A stretch of 64,000 bases of DNA from Fuerstiella marisgermanici. GTDB lineage: Bacteria; Planctomycetota; Planctomycetia; Planctomycetales; Planctomycetaceae. Where the stretch lies: positions 4,402,001 to 4,466,000 of the forward strand of contig NZ_CP017641.1 in NCBI RefSeq assembly GCF_001983935.1. The letters run 5' to 3'. Below are positions 31,216 to 40,961 of this stretch, piece by piece (position 1 is the stretch's first letter; each line of letters starts with the position of its first letter). Made by a program: the position numbers and the translations under genes. The notes beneath the pieces were generated by a model that did not search any database, had not been told where the DNA came from, and saw nothing but the letters and a program-made list of their open reading frames with translations.

Positions 31216-31855
31216 GCTGACAAATCACAAGGTCAACGAAGAGTGCTGCAGCACCTGTCGGCTCCTGAGACAGGGAACACGCCCCTATTTCACATTCAAG
31301 CGTACTGGAAACGCAAGGGTGACTCTCCCTAGGGAATGGCCGGCTCCAATGCGTCTGACACGGTGCGCCAGTACAACGTGATGCTGGACTTCCTACAACA
31401 GACAATCACTCTGCTGTTTCGCCACTGCGAAGGTGGAATCGCGTTCAATACGATGAGTAAGAACCCCTAACAAAACCTGTGTGGCCGCGTTGTGACGACA
31501 GTGGTCGAGATGCAAGGAAAAGTGACGAGGCGACAGATGTCGTCGAGGAGCGCTGACGCCGCAGATCGGCTGCTGTCGTCACAACCCTCCGGGCCGCTTG
31601 TGGTTGCGCCTCAGGCGGCGTCGTTCGTCGTCGACGACGTTTGTCGCCTCCTCCTCACTTCTTGCCTGAAACGAAACCACAAACGTCGCGGCTCTCACAG
31701 GTTTTGTTTGGGGTTCTAAGCATGTCGACTGGGAGCGCGATGACCTGTTCCATTTGCCGCTGGAAATGCTCACCACATTTCTCTGCCGCGATGTTAGCCG
31801 ACACTTCGTCATTCGCAACGACTACGGCTTTTATGAATACACGACGTATGTGTAG
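31216..31855 (+). pseudogene. Remnant of a SAM-methyltransferase-like gene, interrupted by a palindromic element
   Basis: One reading frame runs from 31216 (QHLSAPETGNTPLFH) through an in-frame TAG at 31330, on to GIAFNTMSK (31461), then is cut by the element at 31461-31716 and resumes in another frame from 31718 (HVDWERDDLFHLPLEML to DYGFYEYTTYV, stop TAG 31853-31855). Deleting the element plus one copy of the TAA duplication joins the two halves in frame: ATG AGT AAG CAT GTC. The ending (AFN..., LRHDYxxYEYTxYV-like) recalls the C-terminus of class I methyltransferases in polysaccharide loci; family assignment is tentative. The N-terminal half is missing, so the gene was probably already truncated. 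Confidence 0.65.
31461..31716. mobile_element. MITE-like palindromic element (256 bp)
   Basis: Ends are near-perfect inverted repeats starting GAACCCC and continuing AACAAAACCTGTG (about 21 nt, one mismatch: 31461-31481 versus 31696-31716). The dyad continues imperfectly through almost the whole element (for example GAGGCGACAGATGTCGTCGA against its mirror around 31635-31655; CACAA/TTGTG at the centre). It is flanked by TAA at 31458-31460 and 31717-31719, a likely target-site duplication. It encodes no protein. Confidence 0.75.
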
Positions 31856-31952
31856 CGTCAGGCAAACTGTCCGGAAGCATGAGTCCGCGTGTGGCTGCTC
31901 GTAGAGTAACCGCGGCTTGGCCTTGCGTCTGGTTATCTGGTTAGGCCACTGC

Positions 31953-32918
31953 CTACGCGGCTCGACTGGTCGGGCCAGATTGATACTCAGCCAGCTTGTT
32001 GCGGAGTGTGCGAGCGGTGACGCCCAGCGAATCGGCGGCCTGAGCCTTGTTGCCAGCGAACTGCTGCAGCCGGTCTTCGATGACCAGCCGTTCGATCTCG
32101 CGCATCTGCAGTTCACGCGGGACATCGGGAAGCGGCGTCTGATGAAACGGCAATGTTGGCGGCACGTCGTCGTTGAGGTCACGAATGACGCCGCCGTCTG
32201 CGCAAAAGGACGCTCGCAGGACGGCATTGCGAAGCTGACGAGCGTTGCCGGGCCATGGATGCGACTGCAGCTGTCTGACAGCTTCGGGGCCAAACGTCGT
32301 CGGCTGCAGCGAGGCGCTGGAGTCGTCGGACGCCTCGATGCAGTCCTCCAAAAAATGGACCGCCAGCGGCAAAATGTCGTCGGGGCGTTCTCGCAGCGGA
32401 CAAATGGTCAGCTTCAGCGCTTCCAGACGAAAGTACAAATCTTCGCGAAACCTCTTGTGGCGAACCTCCGCGACAAGGTCGCGATTTGTGGCCACCAGGA
32501 TCCGAGCTCGCGACGGGACAGGTTCAAAACTGCCGACTCGGTGAAACTCTTTTTCTTCGAGGACTCGCAACAGCCGCGCCTGCACGGGCGCTGGTAGCTC
32601 ACCAACTTCGTCCAGGAACAACGTCCCGCCGGCGGCCGCTTCGAAGCAACCGATGCGTCGCGAATCGGCCCCCGTGAACGCTCCTTTTTCGTGACCGAAC
32701 AACGCACTGTCGACCAGCGGCTCGTGGAATGCCGCACAGTTGATGCGAACAAAGGGCTGGTCACGTCGAGGGCTGTGCGCGTGAATAAATTCGGCCAGTC
32801 GTTCCTTACCGGTACCGCTTTCGCCCTGAATGCAAACCGTGTGGCTTGATTGCGCATAGCGTCGGGCGAGCTGCAACAGCCGTGTCATAAACTCTGATTG
32901 AAAGATGAGGCGTGACAA
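31953..32918 (-). CDS. Sigma-54-dependent activator (no receiver domain)
   Basis: Enhancer-binding protein of 321 aa made of the AAA+ core and a C-terminal Fis-type HTH only. Walker A GESGTGKE, sigma-54 contact loop GAFTGA, Walker B-type [11 protein letters not shown], sensor motif [10 protein letters not shown], and [23 protein letters not shown]. There is no N-terminal REC, PAS or GAF domain, so activity must be set by another protein or by abundance. The TTG start at 32918 is the first possible codon (in-frame TAA just upstream) and is needed for a complete core. Located at the end of a run with motility-linked genes; probably controls flagellar or linked genes (inference). Confidence 0.9.
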   Translation of the reverse strand: MSRLIFQSEFMTRLLQLARRYAQSSHTVCIQGESGTGKERLAEFIHAHSPRRDQPFVRINCAAFHEPLVDSALFGHEKGAFTGADSRRIGCFEAAAGGTLFLDEVGELPAPVQARLLRVLEEKEFHRVGSFEPVPSRARILVATNRDLVAEVRHKRFREDLYFRLEALKLTICPLRERPDDILPLAVHFLEDCIEASDDSSASLQPTTFGPEAVRQLQSHPWPGNARQLRNAVLRASFCADGGVIRDLNDDVPPTLPFHQTPLPDVPRELQMREIERLVIEDRLQQFAGNKAQAADSLGVTARTLRNKLAEYQSGPTSRAA

Positions 32919-32924
32919 GCAACG

Positions 32925-33374
32925 TTATCCCGTTCGCATCGACCGCTGATAGGCCTTGTGCATCGAATGCCGTGTGACGTCGATGTCGAGTTGCGGTTGC
33001 AGCCGTTGTTTCATCGCTTCGAAGTCGGACTGCAGGCTGTTGATCTTTTCAAGAAACGTCTTGAGGCGACTTTCCTGGCCGGCCAGCGCCGCTCGCAGAA
33101 CGGGTGACTGAGGTTGCCCACTGGCTTCATGAGCTGCGGCCGCGAGTTGCACTTCGTTTCCGGACACTCGAATATTGCCAAGGTGCTTTTGCAACGCATT
33201 CAGTCCGGTTTGCAGTCCGGATTCGCCCTGCTGCTGCAGCTCGGCGATCACAGCGGTTGCCGCGGCATAACGCTGCTCCTGCCGTTTCAGACATGCCATC
33301 AACTCTGTTTCTAACGACGGCACTGCGACTCCGGCCGGGGAACCGCTAAGACTATTCGACTGTTTGTTCATCAT
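32925..33374 (-). CDS. Small helical protein, possible FlgN-type chaperone
   Basis: 149 aa, predicted mostly alpha-helical and coiled-coil (LETELMACLKRQEQRY, LKTFLEKINSLQSDFEAMKQ). Shape, length and position beside flagellar genes fit a FlgN-like export chaperone for hook-associated proteins, but sequence motifs of FlgN are weak, so this stays a guess. GGAGG stands just upstream; it suits the second ATG (33371) slightly better than the first (33374). Overlaps the TPR gene upstream by 23 nt and sits 6 nt before the sigma-54 activator, so all are one operon. Confidence 0.6.
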   Translation of the reverse strand: MMNKQSNSLSGSPAGVAVPSLETELMACLKRQEQRYAAATAVIAELQQQGESGLQTGLNALQKHLGNIRVSGNEVQLAAAAHEASGQPQSPVLRAALAGQESRLKTFLEKINSLQSDFEAMKQRLQPQLDIDVTRHSMHKAYQRSMRTG

Positions 33375-34443
33375 ACACCTCCGTCAAAGCGTCCAGGATC
33401 TTCTGTTGTTTGTTCAGCGTGTTTTCCAGCTCCTGCCGAGCGTCCATGCGGTGCAGCCACCACGTCGACATTTTAGCCAACCAGCCAGCATCTGAACGCC
33501 CGGCCAGACGACGGTAGGTTTCCTGAGCTTCCGGCAACTTTTTGAGACGACGGAAACAGGACGCCGTTTGATAGGTGATCCAGAAGCGTTCGCTCACCGG
33601 AACTTCTTTCAGATCGACTTGTTGATACATTTCCAAAGCGATCTGCAGTTCGTCCAGAGCATACAAATTGTCGGCCAGTCCCACCCGATCGACCGGCCCT
33701 TTCACCAAAGCCTGAGCTGCAAGGCTGTCTGCAAAGACCGACGACGGCTTCGGCGCGATGGTTGGCGGTGAGGCTGATGTGGGGTCCGAATCCAACTCCA
33801 CTTCGTCTGCTGCGTCGGACTCCGGTGGTTGCGTACCCTGCGGCTCCACATTGGTCGGCGACTCCTGCTGCGTCGTTGGCGGGACTTCCGGAGGTGGAAT
33901 TTGGACCGTATTCGGAGTGTCCACCGATGGTGGCGGGACGGCGAGACGTTCTTTCAGCCTTTCCAGTTGCAGTTGAAGCTGACGGAACTGAGCGTCTCGT
34001 TCTCGCTTGCGCCGGTCAATATGTATCTGCACATCTGACTGCAAACCGTCAGACAAAAAACCGGACGTCGGCTCCTGCGGTAGCGGGGTGTGTTCCGAAT
34101 CTGCGTCTGCGTCCAGATCTGCAGAAACCGGATGAATGAGCCTCCGTGCTCGTGCCGTGGTTCCTGAAGACACTCGAGGCGGCCCAGCCGGTGGAATCAG
34201 TGGCGGATACACATGCGCGGCCCTGCGTGGCTGCGGTGTTTCGCGCAACAGAGCGTTTGACCACGTTTGTGATGTTCCGGCTGAGTTTGCAGGTGAAGAG
34301 CTCATTGGCCCATCGGCAGCTTCAACCATCGGCATAGTGAAGACATGGCACACCATCAGCAACATGAACATTGTAGCCCGGAGCAAGACGCGATTCCGGG
34401 TGCAGGTCTTTGGTTTAACATTGCGACGAACTTTGAACGTCAT
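33352..34443 (-). CDS. Secreted proline-rich protein with TPR-like C-terminus
   Basis: 363 aa. Basic N-terminus then a hydrophobic signal segment (ATMFMLLMVCHVFTMPMVEA), a long Pro/Ser/Asp-rich disordered region, a basic helix (RRKRERDAQFRQLQLQLERLKERL, in parts) and a C-terminal pair of TPR-like helices (ADNLYALDELQIALEMYQQV, TASCFRRLKKLPEAQETYRRL). Likely periplasmic scaffold. Start overlaps the stop of the upstream 819-aa gene by one base (TAATG), a tight translational coupling. Function unknown; operon context suggests a link to motility or envelope assembly. Confidence 0.72.
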   Translation of the reverse strand: MTFKVRRNVKPKTCTRNRVLLRATMFMLLMVCHVFTMPMVEAADGPMSSSPANSAGTSQTWSNALLRETPQPRRAAHVYPPLIPPAGPPRVSSGTTARARRLIHPVSADLDADADSEHTPLPQEPTSGFLSDGLQSDVQIHIDRRKRERDAQFRQLQLQLERLKERLAVPPPSVDTPNTVQIPPPEVPPTTQQESPTNVEPQGTQPPESDAADEVELDSDPTSASPPTIAPKPSSVFADSLAAQALVKGPVDRVGLADNLYALDELQIALEMYQQVDLKEVPVSERFWITYQTASCFRRLKKLPEAQETYRRLAGRSDAGWLAKMSTWWLHRMDARQELENTLNKQQKILDALTEVYDEQTVE

Positions 34444-36902
34444 TATGGCGTCCTCCGTTCGTAGTCGGTCATGTCGATCGCGCCCGAAGGTAGTGCGCCG
34501 GGCTCGCCGTCTGCCGACTCACTTTTCGCAGCGGCCGCAGCATTTTTCGCCTTTTCTTCCAGCGAAATTGCATCGGCCGCCGGTAGCATTCCGGCGAAAC
34601 AGTAAACGGCCGCCTTGTGATTCTGCTGCAATTCGTAGGCTCGGCCCATCAAACGCAGAGCGACTTTTTGAAGTTGTTCATCTTCCGTCACGCCGACCAC
34701 GTAGCGGCAATGCTGCACGGCCGCCGGTCCGTCTCCCTTATCCAACGCAACCTGAGCCGCCTGAATGGTGATGTGCTGTCCGAGTGATCCGCTGCGATCG
34801 GCGTTGATCCCGGCCAGCAACCCGGCCGCTTCGTCAAGGCGGTTGTCGAAGCGATACTGGTTAGCAAGCTTCACCATTGCTCTATCCCGCAACGGAGCAG
34901 CCGGCAATCGCTTAATCGTTTCCGTAAACCCTTCAATCGCCTGATCCGTCAGGCCCAGTTCCTCGCAAGCCAATGCATGCAGGTAATACCAATGAGCTCC
35001 AAACTGACGGTCCGGCTTTAGTTGCGATAGAGCTGTCACGAGAGCTCGAGCGGCGCGTTCCTTTTTCCCGGGTAGCACGGCAGCATCGAAGCGACTCTTG
35101 GAAGACAGAAACGCGGCCGCGTTGTGCTGCTGCTCGTCGTTGAACGCTTCCCGACGCTCCATCAGCACGCTGGATGCGCCCTGAGGACTTTCCGCCATCA
35201 AGTAGGCGCTGGAAAGCAGCAACGCCGCGTGCGGTTCGAATTCAGTGCCGCGGCATATCGCGAGTGCACGGACCAGCGACGAAACGGCGGGCTGAAAACG
35301 CCCCTGTTCAACCTGCAGTCGACCGACGTACAAGTAGGCGCCAATCTGAGCGTCGAAGTTGTGGGTGGACGAATCGACCACTTTCAAAAACGCCTCTTTC
35401 GCTCTGTCAAGTTGTGCGGTCGCCAGATAGCACTTGGCAAGGTTGTGAGCCGCTTCGCCATCGACGCTGGAACGCGGCATCAGTTCCATTTGCAATTGAA
35501 ACGTGTAGGCCGCATCCACCGGCGATCCGTTTTGATACTGCAAAATGCCTAAAGACACACGGCTGAACCCCGCCTGACTGGAATCAGGCGCGACCACCAG
35601 AGCACTGCTAAGCAAACGTTTGCCGGCAGCTCGACGGTAGGAAACAACAGCAGCCTGATCCAGTTCTGTGGCTGCCATCACGTGAATGCCATTGGCTTCA
35701 TGCCACCAAATCAGGCCGAACGGAGCACACAATCCGTCCAGCAGAAGGCTAAGACTGATGTCGTCGACGTACGCTTGCTGAGTGCGTCCGGCAATGGTGA
35801 CAATCGCAGCTTCGGAAAGGTGACAATCGAAACCGCTGCGCTTGGTGACCGCAGTGATCAACGATTTGAGATCAGATATCGGCGTGTGAGCTCGCACGTA
35901 GATCGTGTCGGGAAATTGATCCGTTTGCTGAAGGATGGTGAAGGTGACCGGTCGCTTTGGCAACGGCTCTTCGCGCAGAAACTCGGGCAATAATTCGAGT
36001 TGCCGGTTTGGATCAGTGACCCACTGCGGCATCACCATTCCGTCGTCGTCCAGAAGATGCTCAATCCCCTGCGGCATGAATGACTGACAGAACGCACGTC
36101 CACTGACGTGCAGCAACTCACCACGAATGCGCGGCGAAAACACAGTCTGATCCAGCAAGGCGTGTCGCAAAATGCCAGCCGCCAGACTGTCGACTCGCCC
36201 CAACGCCGCAAGACATCGCGCTTCGCCCAAACGAGCGACAGCCGCCCATGTGGTGGCGGAAAAGCTGCGTGAGATCTGCTGGTACTGCGTCGAGGCTTCT
36301 CGAAAGTTGCCAGCCGCTTCTGAACACAGGGCGAGTCGGTACTGCACGGCCGCTTGAGCCAGCCCGTCGACGTGCTGCCGCGCGAACGTGTAGGCTCGTT
36401 GAGCCTGGACGTAGCTGCCAGCCCGAAGCTGTTCGTCAGCCAGCGCGATCTGGTTGGTGATGGGATCAGTGGGATCGGTCGACGGAAGTCCATCAGCGTT
36501 TGTCTCGCTGGATGCGTTTCCGAATGCGTTCATCACTTCGTCGGCCGCAGACTGGTCAGCCAAAGCTAATGCGGCAGATTGCCCATCGGAATTTCCTGCG
36601 GGTGAATTTCCGGCATCTGCATCTGTTGCGGCCTCATCCGTAACAGTTTCCTCAAAGGGCGATTGCGAAAAAGCGGCCGCCCCCATTTGCGGGTTTCCAT
36701 TCACCTCAACAGTGTTTTCCTGGCTATCAGGAGCCGGTGAATCGGACAACAGGCCACCAACGTACATCCCGGTCGCCGCCATCAGCAGACCTGTTACGGC
36801 CAGGCTGACAACGCGAAGAGTCTTGTATTTCCCTGTGTTTGTGTTGGCGTCTGCCACCGTTGGAAGCCTTCTCACGCGAGATCGCAGCGTTGTGACCGTC
36901 AC
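34443..36902 (-). CDS. Membrane-anchored TPR protein with STN-like domain
   Basis: 819 aa. One membrane helix near the N-terminus (LRVVSLAVTGLLMAATGMYVGG), acidic linker, TPR repeats about 150-290, a mixed domain about 310-395 (IYVRAHTPISDLKSLI ... VDDISLSLLLDGLCAPFGLIWWHEANGIHVM) resembling the STN domain of secretins and TonB receptors, then more TPRs to the end. STN domains sit in the periplasm and contact partner proteins. GTG start at 36902; divergent from flagellin across a 357-nt gap. First gene of the four-gene minus operon ending with the sigma-54 activator. Function unknown; a periplasmic assembly or scaffold role is an inference. Confidence 0.75.
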   Translation of the reverse strand: MTVTTLRSRVRRLPTVADANTNTGKYKTLRVVSLAVTGLLMAATGMYVGGLLSDSPAPDSQENTVEVNGNPQMGAAAFSQSPFEETVTDEAATDADAGNSPAGNSDGQSAALALADQSAADEVMNAFGNASSETNADGLPSTDPTDPITNQIALADEQLRAGSYVQAQRAYTFARQHVDGLAQAAVQYRLALCSEAAGNFREASTQYQQISRSFSATTWAAVARLGEARCLAALGRVDSLAAGILRHALLDQTVFSPRIRGELLHVSGRAFCQSFMPQGIEHLLDDDGMVMPQWVTDPNRQLELLPEFLREEPLPKRPVTFTILQQTDQFPDTIYVRAHTPISDLKSLITAVTKRSGFDCHLSEAAIVTIAGRTQQAYVDDISLSLLLDGLCAPFGLIWWHEANGIHVMAATELDQAAVVSYRRAAGKRLLSSALVVAPDSSQAGFSRVSLGILQYQNGSPVDAAYTFQLQMELMPRSSVDGEAAHNLAKCYLATAQLDRAKEAFLKVVDSSTHNFDAQIGAYLYVGRLQVEQGRFQPAVSSLVRALAICRGTEFEPHAALLLSSAYLMAESPQGASSVLMERREAFNDEQQHNAAAFLSSKSRFDAAVLPGKKERAARALVTALSQLKPDRQFGAHWYYLHALACEELGLTDQAIEGFTETIKRLPAAPLRDRAMVKLANQYRFDNRLDEAAGLLAGINADRSGSLGQHITIQAAQVALDKGDGPAAVQHCRYVVGVTEDEQLQKVALRLMGRAYELQQNHKAAVYCFAGMLPAADAISLEEKAKNAAAAAKSESADGEPGALPSGAIDMTDYERRTP

Positions 36903-37259
36903 AAACGCTACAGACTCATCGACAACTCAAAGAACGGGAATGAGCCGTTTTTTACGACGCAAGTGGCTGGGGGTTTAAGCGATCAAACTCCGGTTGTCCG
37001 GACCTGGTGAAGTTCATCGCTGATGTGACTTCTGAATTTCCCTACCCGAGTGTTTCATCACAAAACCGATGTGACGGCGCACGGGCAGATAATTCGACCA
37101 ACACTATGGAGACTTCGCGCATTGATCAGCGTGGAGGGCAACAAGGAGCGGGCCGTCCGAGGATGGATGGTAAACAGCGGCATGGAAGCTTGACCCTGTG
37201 TGTTCTTCTGCACCTGCGGAAGTTCCGCGTTACAAGAATCTCGATGAGAGGTCTAAGCA
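36903..37259. other. Divergent intergenic region before flagellin
   Basis: 357 nt holding the leaders of the TPR operon (minus) and flagellin (plus). AGAGG lies about 9 nt before the flagellin ATG. I looked for sigma-28 (TAAA/GCCGATAA) and sigma-54 (GG-N10-GC) promoters; only imperfect matches were seen. Confidence 0.5.
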
Positions 37260-38669
37260 ATGGCACTTGGAATTACGAACAACGTTTCTTCACTGACAGC
37301 TCAACACAACCTTGGCAAAGCGTCAAGAGGTGTGGCTCAGTCTGTTGAACGACTGTCTTCCGGCCTGAAGGTCAACCGCGGTGCGGATGGTCCTGCAGCG
37401 TTGGTTATCTCAGAGAAGCAGCGAGCTCAGATTGCCGGTTTGAATGCGGCGATTGATAACTCAGAAAAAGCTGTTTCCCTGGTACAGACAGCCGAAGGAG
37501 CGTTGAGCGAAATCAACTCACTGCTGGTCAAGGTGCGAAGCCTGGCAATTGACTCGGCTAACACCGGTGTGAATGATGAAGATGCTCTGGCGGCTAACCA
37601 GTCAGAAATTGACAACGCCCTGGACACCATCAACCGTATTGCGAACAACACGCAGTTCGGCACGAAAAAACTGCTGGATGGTTCAGCTGGCGTGAAAGCC
37701 ACCTCAACCGACAGTGCTGTTACGTTTCTGAAGGGAACTTCAGACACCACAGCCGGTACGTACACCACGACGGTGACAACGGCTGCGGAGCGCGCAAACG
37801 TCTCAGCTACGGCTCAGACGACGACTCTAAACACCGACGAAACGCTGACGGTCAATGACGTGGAAATCACGCTGACGGCCGGTCTGACTCAGAACCAGGT
37901 TGTGGATCGAATCAACGAATTCACAACTCAGACAGGCGTCAAGGCGGAAATTAACGGCACCACCACGCGTCTGTATACGGAAGACTTTGGCAGCGATGCG
38001 GAAATTTCCGCAATTTCCAATGTCGCAGCCTCTGGATCCAGCAGTGGTATAGGGACATCGGCCCTGACAGACGACGGTGTCGACATCGTTGGTACCATCG
38101 GTGGTACGTCCTTTAACGGGAGCGGCAATCTGCTGACGGCAGATTCCGGAGCGGCGAAAGGACTTTCCATTCAGACCGCCGCCAGCGCTACCGACGCGAC
38201 TTCGACGGGAACCACCGTCGCGTCAACTTTGTCGGTTACGGACAATTCGTTGCAGTTCCAGATTGGACCGAACCAGAACCAGACGGCCAATATTTCCATC
38301 GACCGAATTAATCCGGTCGCGCTTGGATTTGGTGTCGGTGGCAATCAGTTCAACAACCTGAACGAAATCGATGTTACTTCGGCAGGCCGGTCACAGGACT
38401 CATTGGCTGTAATCGACGCCGCCATCGACGACGTTACGAACCTGCGTGGTACGCTCGGTGCGTTCCAGGCCAACACTCTGGAATCGACCGCAAACAACCT
38501 GCGAGCGACTCTGGAAAATACGGTCAACGCAGAATCTGTGATTCGCGACACAGACTTCGCAGAAGAAATTGCCAACTTCACCAAGGGACAGGTCTTGGTG
38601 CAGGCTGGTACCTCAGTGCTCGGAAACGCAAACCAGATTCCTCAGCAGGTGCTTTCACTGCTGGGATAA
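37260..38669 (+). CDS. fliC: Flagellin
   Basis: Filament protein, 469 aa. Conserved D0/D1 N-terminus (LGITNNVSSLTAQHNLGKAS, VERLSSGLKVNRGADGPAAL) and C-terminus (NLRATLENTVNAESVIRDTDFAEEIANFTKGQVLVQAG, in short segments; ending in LLG) flank a central 165-370 region rich in Thr, Ser, Ala and Gly that would be surface-exposed and is a natural place for O-linked sugars. Secreted by the flagellar export system, no signal peptide. Followed by a strong hairpin at 38687, so probably its own transcript. Downstream fliD and fliS. Confidence 0.95.
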   Translation: MALGITNNVSSLTAQHNLGKASRGVAQSVERLSSGLKVNRGADGPAALVISEKQRAQIAGLNAAIDNSEKAVSLVQTAEGALSEINSLLVKVRSLAIDSANTGVNDEDALAANQSEIDNALDTINRIANNTQFGTKKLLDGSAGVKATSTDSAVTFLKGTSDTTAGTYTTTVTTAAERANVSATAQTTTLNTDETLTVNDVEITLTAGLTQNQVVDRINEFTTQTGVKAEINGTTTRLYTEDFGSDAEISAISNVAASGSSSGIGTSALTDDGVDIVGTIGGTSFNGSGNLLTADSGAAKGLSIQTAASATDATSTGTTVASTLSVTDNSLQFQIGPNQNQTANISIDRINPVALGFGVGGNQFNNLNEIDVTSAGRSQDSLAVIDAAIDDVTNLRGTLGAFQANTLESTANNLRATLENTVNAESVIRDTDFAEEIANFTKGQVLVQAGTSVLGNANQIPQQVLSLLG

Positions 38670-38686
38670 GTCTGAACGCGTAAGCG

Positions 38687-38744
38687 GAAGGAAAACGGTC
38701 CGGTCGATTCTGAAGCAATTCAGACATCGGCCGGGCCTTCCTTC
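38687..38744 (+). terminator. Terminator-like stem-loop after fliC
   Basis: GGTCCGGTCGAT (38697-38708) pairs with ATCGGCCGGGCC (38726-38737), including G-U pairs, around an inner perfect TCTGAA/TTCAGA stem with GCAA tetraloop (38709-38724). GAAGG and CCTTC close the base. A short T-rich tail follows. It lies 17 nt after the flagellin stop. Confidence 0.65.
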
Positions 38745-38913
38745 GACCATAGTCCAAATCTAACCATCTCAAGCCTCAAATCCAAAATTTCAATTCTGAC
38801 CTGTCATCGAGGTCAGGCGAAGCGGCAGCACCTTTTGCCAGACAACATGAACGTTTGCTTCGTCTGACCCTGATGACCGGTTGCTCTCCAAAGAATCGTG
38901 CTCGGGAATACCC

Positions 38914-40917
38914 ATGGCAATCACAATCGATGGTCTCGTCTCCGGGCTGGACACTGAAGCCATTGTGACCGGCCTACTCGAAATCCAGCAAACACAACTG
39001 GATCGGATGGAGCTGAAGCGAGCCGATGCGCTGGCTGAGCAGGCTGTATTTTCACAACTGGAAGGTCAAATGCTGACCTTCCGCAGCGACGTTTCGAAAC
39101 TCGCCCGCGTTCAGAACAACCCGTTTGAACGGCGGCAGACAACCGTCAGCGACGAAACGATCCTATCCGCGACCGCATCGACCAGTGCGGCCAACGGTGT
39201 GTACCGCATGACGGTTGATAGTGTCGCCAGAGCTCACCAGGTGGCATCAACCGGTTTCGCAGACACAGATTCTGAAATCACTCAAGGCACAATCGAACTG
39301 CGAGTCGGTTCGGGCGACCTGACATCCATTGAAGTGGATGGATCGAACAACACACTGTCCGGCCTTGCCGACAGCATCAACGCTTCTGATTCCGGCATCA
39401 CAGCATCGGTGATTCAGGATGCGTCCGGTGGCGCGACACCGTACAAGTTGTTGCTCACGTCGTCCGAAACGGGCAGCGCTAATGCTATCAGCATCAACAA
39501 CAATCTTGCCGCCACCGCAGGCGATGCAACTCAGCCAACATTTGACTTTGGGAATCCAGTCCAGGCCGCCGCAGACGCTCAGCTAACGCTGGGAAGTGGG
39601 CCGGGGGCGATCTCGGTCACCAGTGATTCCAACAAGTTCGACACGCTGATCACGGGCGTGTCGATTAATGTGCTGAATGCGTCCGACGGCGACGAAGTCA
39701 CTCTTTCGATATCGAACGACAACGCATCGGCTGTTACAGCGGTAGAAGACTTCGTCAATTCCTTTAACGACGTAATGTCGTTTATCGACGACCGATCTCA
39801 GTTCAACGAAAACGCGGACGAATCCGGACCGCTGCTGGGAAACCGATCGGCTCAAAACATCCAGCAAAAATTGCGCAACGCGGTCGTGTCTGTTGTACCC
39901 GGAGTTAACAACGCAGCGAACCGGCTTTCTGCGATTGGCGTTTCCGTCACAGACGACGGACGCCTGCAATTGGACAAGACACGTCTGAACAGCATCCTGA
40001 ACGGGGACGACGAAGACATCTCACGCACAGATCTGCGGCGGATGTTTACGCTGGATGCGGAGAGCACCAATTCGAAAATCAGCTTTGTGCTGGGTACGTC
40101 TCGAACCAAAGAATCGGACGCTCCGATTCAGGTCGACCTGACTCAGGCCGCCGAAAAAGCAACAGTAACTGCTGGCACGGCGTTGGCCGCGTCGACCGTT
40201 ATCGATGGGTCTAACCGAACCATCGAACTGGAGCTAGACGGTGCGGAAGCCACCATCTCGTTGAATGAAGGCACGTACACTCAACAGGAACTGGCCGACC
40301 ACGTTGAAGCTCTGATTCGTGATTCTTCAGAAATGAGAGGCCGCACGGCTAACGTGGGTCTATCCGGTGGCGCTCTCACGGTAACGTCAGACACGTACGG
40401 TTCGTCGTCTCAGGTGAAGTTCAAGGATGGGACCGCCTTGGCCACGCTGGGCTTCGCACCTAGTACGGAGGACAAGGGGCGAGACGTAGCCGGAACGTTC
40501 ACAATAAATGGCGTCACAGAATCCGCAACTGGTCGCGGCCAGGTGCTGACGGGCAACGCTGACAATGAGTACACGGCTGACCTGCAATTGCGAGTCAAAC
40601 TGTCGCCCGCAGATATCGTCAGCGGTCCGGAAGCCGAAGTGAATGTGACAATGGGGCTGGCAGCGTCACTGGACAATATCCTGGACGGCATGCTGGACCC
40701 GGAAAATGGTGGCCTGAAAACGATCGACGATCGCTTCAACGACGAAATTGCCAGCCTGCAGGATGCCTTCGATCGGCAGAAGGAATTATTCGACATTCAG
40801 CAACAGTCGTTAATCGAACAATTTGTCGCACTCGAATCTGCCATGTCCGAATTACAGTCGACGAGTGACTTTGTTGGCACCCAACTGGCGTCACTGAGTG
40901 CTTCGTCGAAGAAGTAA
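38914..40917 (+). CDS. fliD: Flagellar cap protein FliD (hook-associated protein 2)
   Basis: 667 aa. Caps the filament and helps flagellin fold into it. Conserved N-terminus (ITIDGLVSGLDTEAIVTGLL, then coiled-coil ADALAEQAVFSQLEGQM) and C-terminal coiled coil (LDNILDGMLDPENGGLKTIDDRF in parts, IEQFVALESAMSELQSTSDF) with a variable middle, the usual FliD layout but on the long side. Start ATG at 38914 with CGGGAA upstream; earlier in-frame codons add unconserved residues. A small perfect hairpin (38796-38802/38810-38816) lies in its leader. Next gene is fliS, 44 nt away. Confidence 0.93.
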   Translation: MAITIDGLVSGLDTEAIVTGLLEIQQTQLDRMELKRADALAEQAVFSQLEGQMLTFRSDVSKLARVQNNPFERRQTTVSDETILSATASTSAANGVYRMTVDSVARAHQVASTGFADTDSEITQGTIELRVGSGDLTSIEVDGSNNTLSGLADSINASDSGITASVIQDASGGATPYKLLLTSSETGSANAISINNNLAATAGDATQPTFDFGNPVQAAADAQLTLGSGPGAISVTSDSNKFDTLITGVSINVLNASDGDEVTLSISNDNASAVTAVEDFVNSFNDVMSFIDDRSQFNENADESGPLLGNRSAQNIQQKLRNAVVSVVPGVNNAANRLSAIGVSVTDDGRLQLDKTRLNSILNGDDEDISRTDLRRMFTLDAESTNSKISFVLGTSRTKESDAPIQVDLTQAAEKATVTAGTALAASTVIDGSNRTIELELDGAEATISLNEGTYTQQELADHVEALIRDSSEMRGRTANVGLSGGALTVTSDTYGSSSQVKFKDGTALATLGFAPSTEDKGRDVAGTFTINGVTESATGRGQVLTGNADNEYTADLQLRVKLSPADIVSGPEAEVNVTMGLAASLDNILDGMLDPENGGLKTIDDRFNDEIASLQDAFDRQKELFDIQQQSLIEQFVALESAMSELQSTSDFVGTQLASLSASSKK

Positions 40918-40961
40918 TCCTGTTCACCATAGCCCCGTAACCACGATTTCCAGAACCGTCG

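Noticed and set aside
31461-31716. Palindrome as a CRISPR or tRNA-like structure
   Set aside because: Single copy, no spacers, no cloverleaf or anticodon; the target duplication favours a mobile element.
36903-37259. Sigma-54 or sigma-28 promoter for flagellin
   Set aside because: Closest GG/GC pair has the wrong spacing (11 instead of 10) and no GCCGATAA-type -10 was found.
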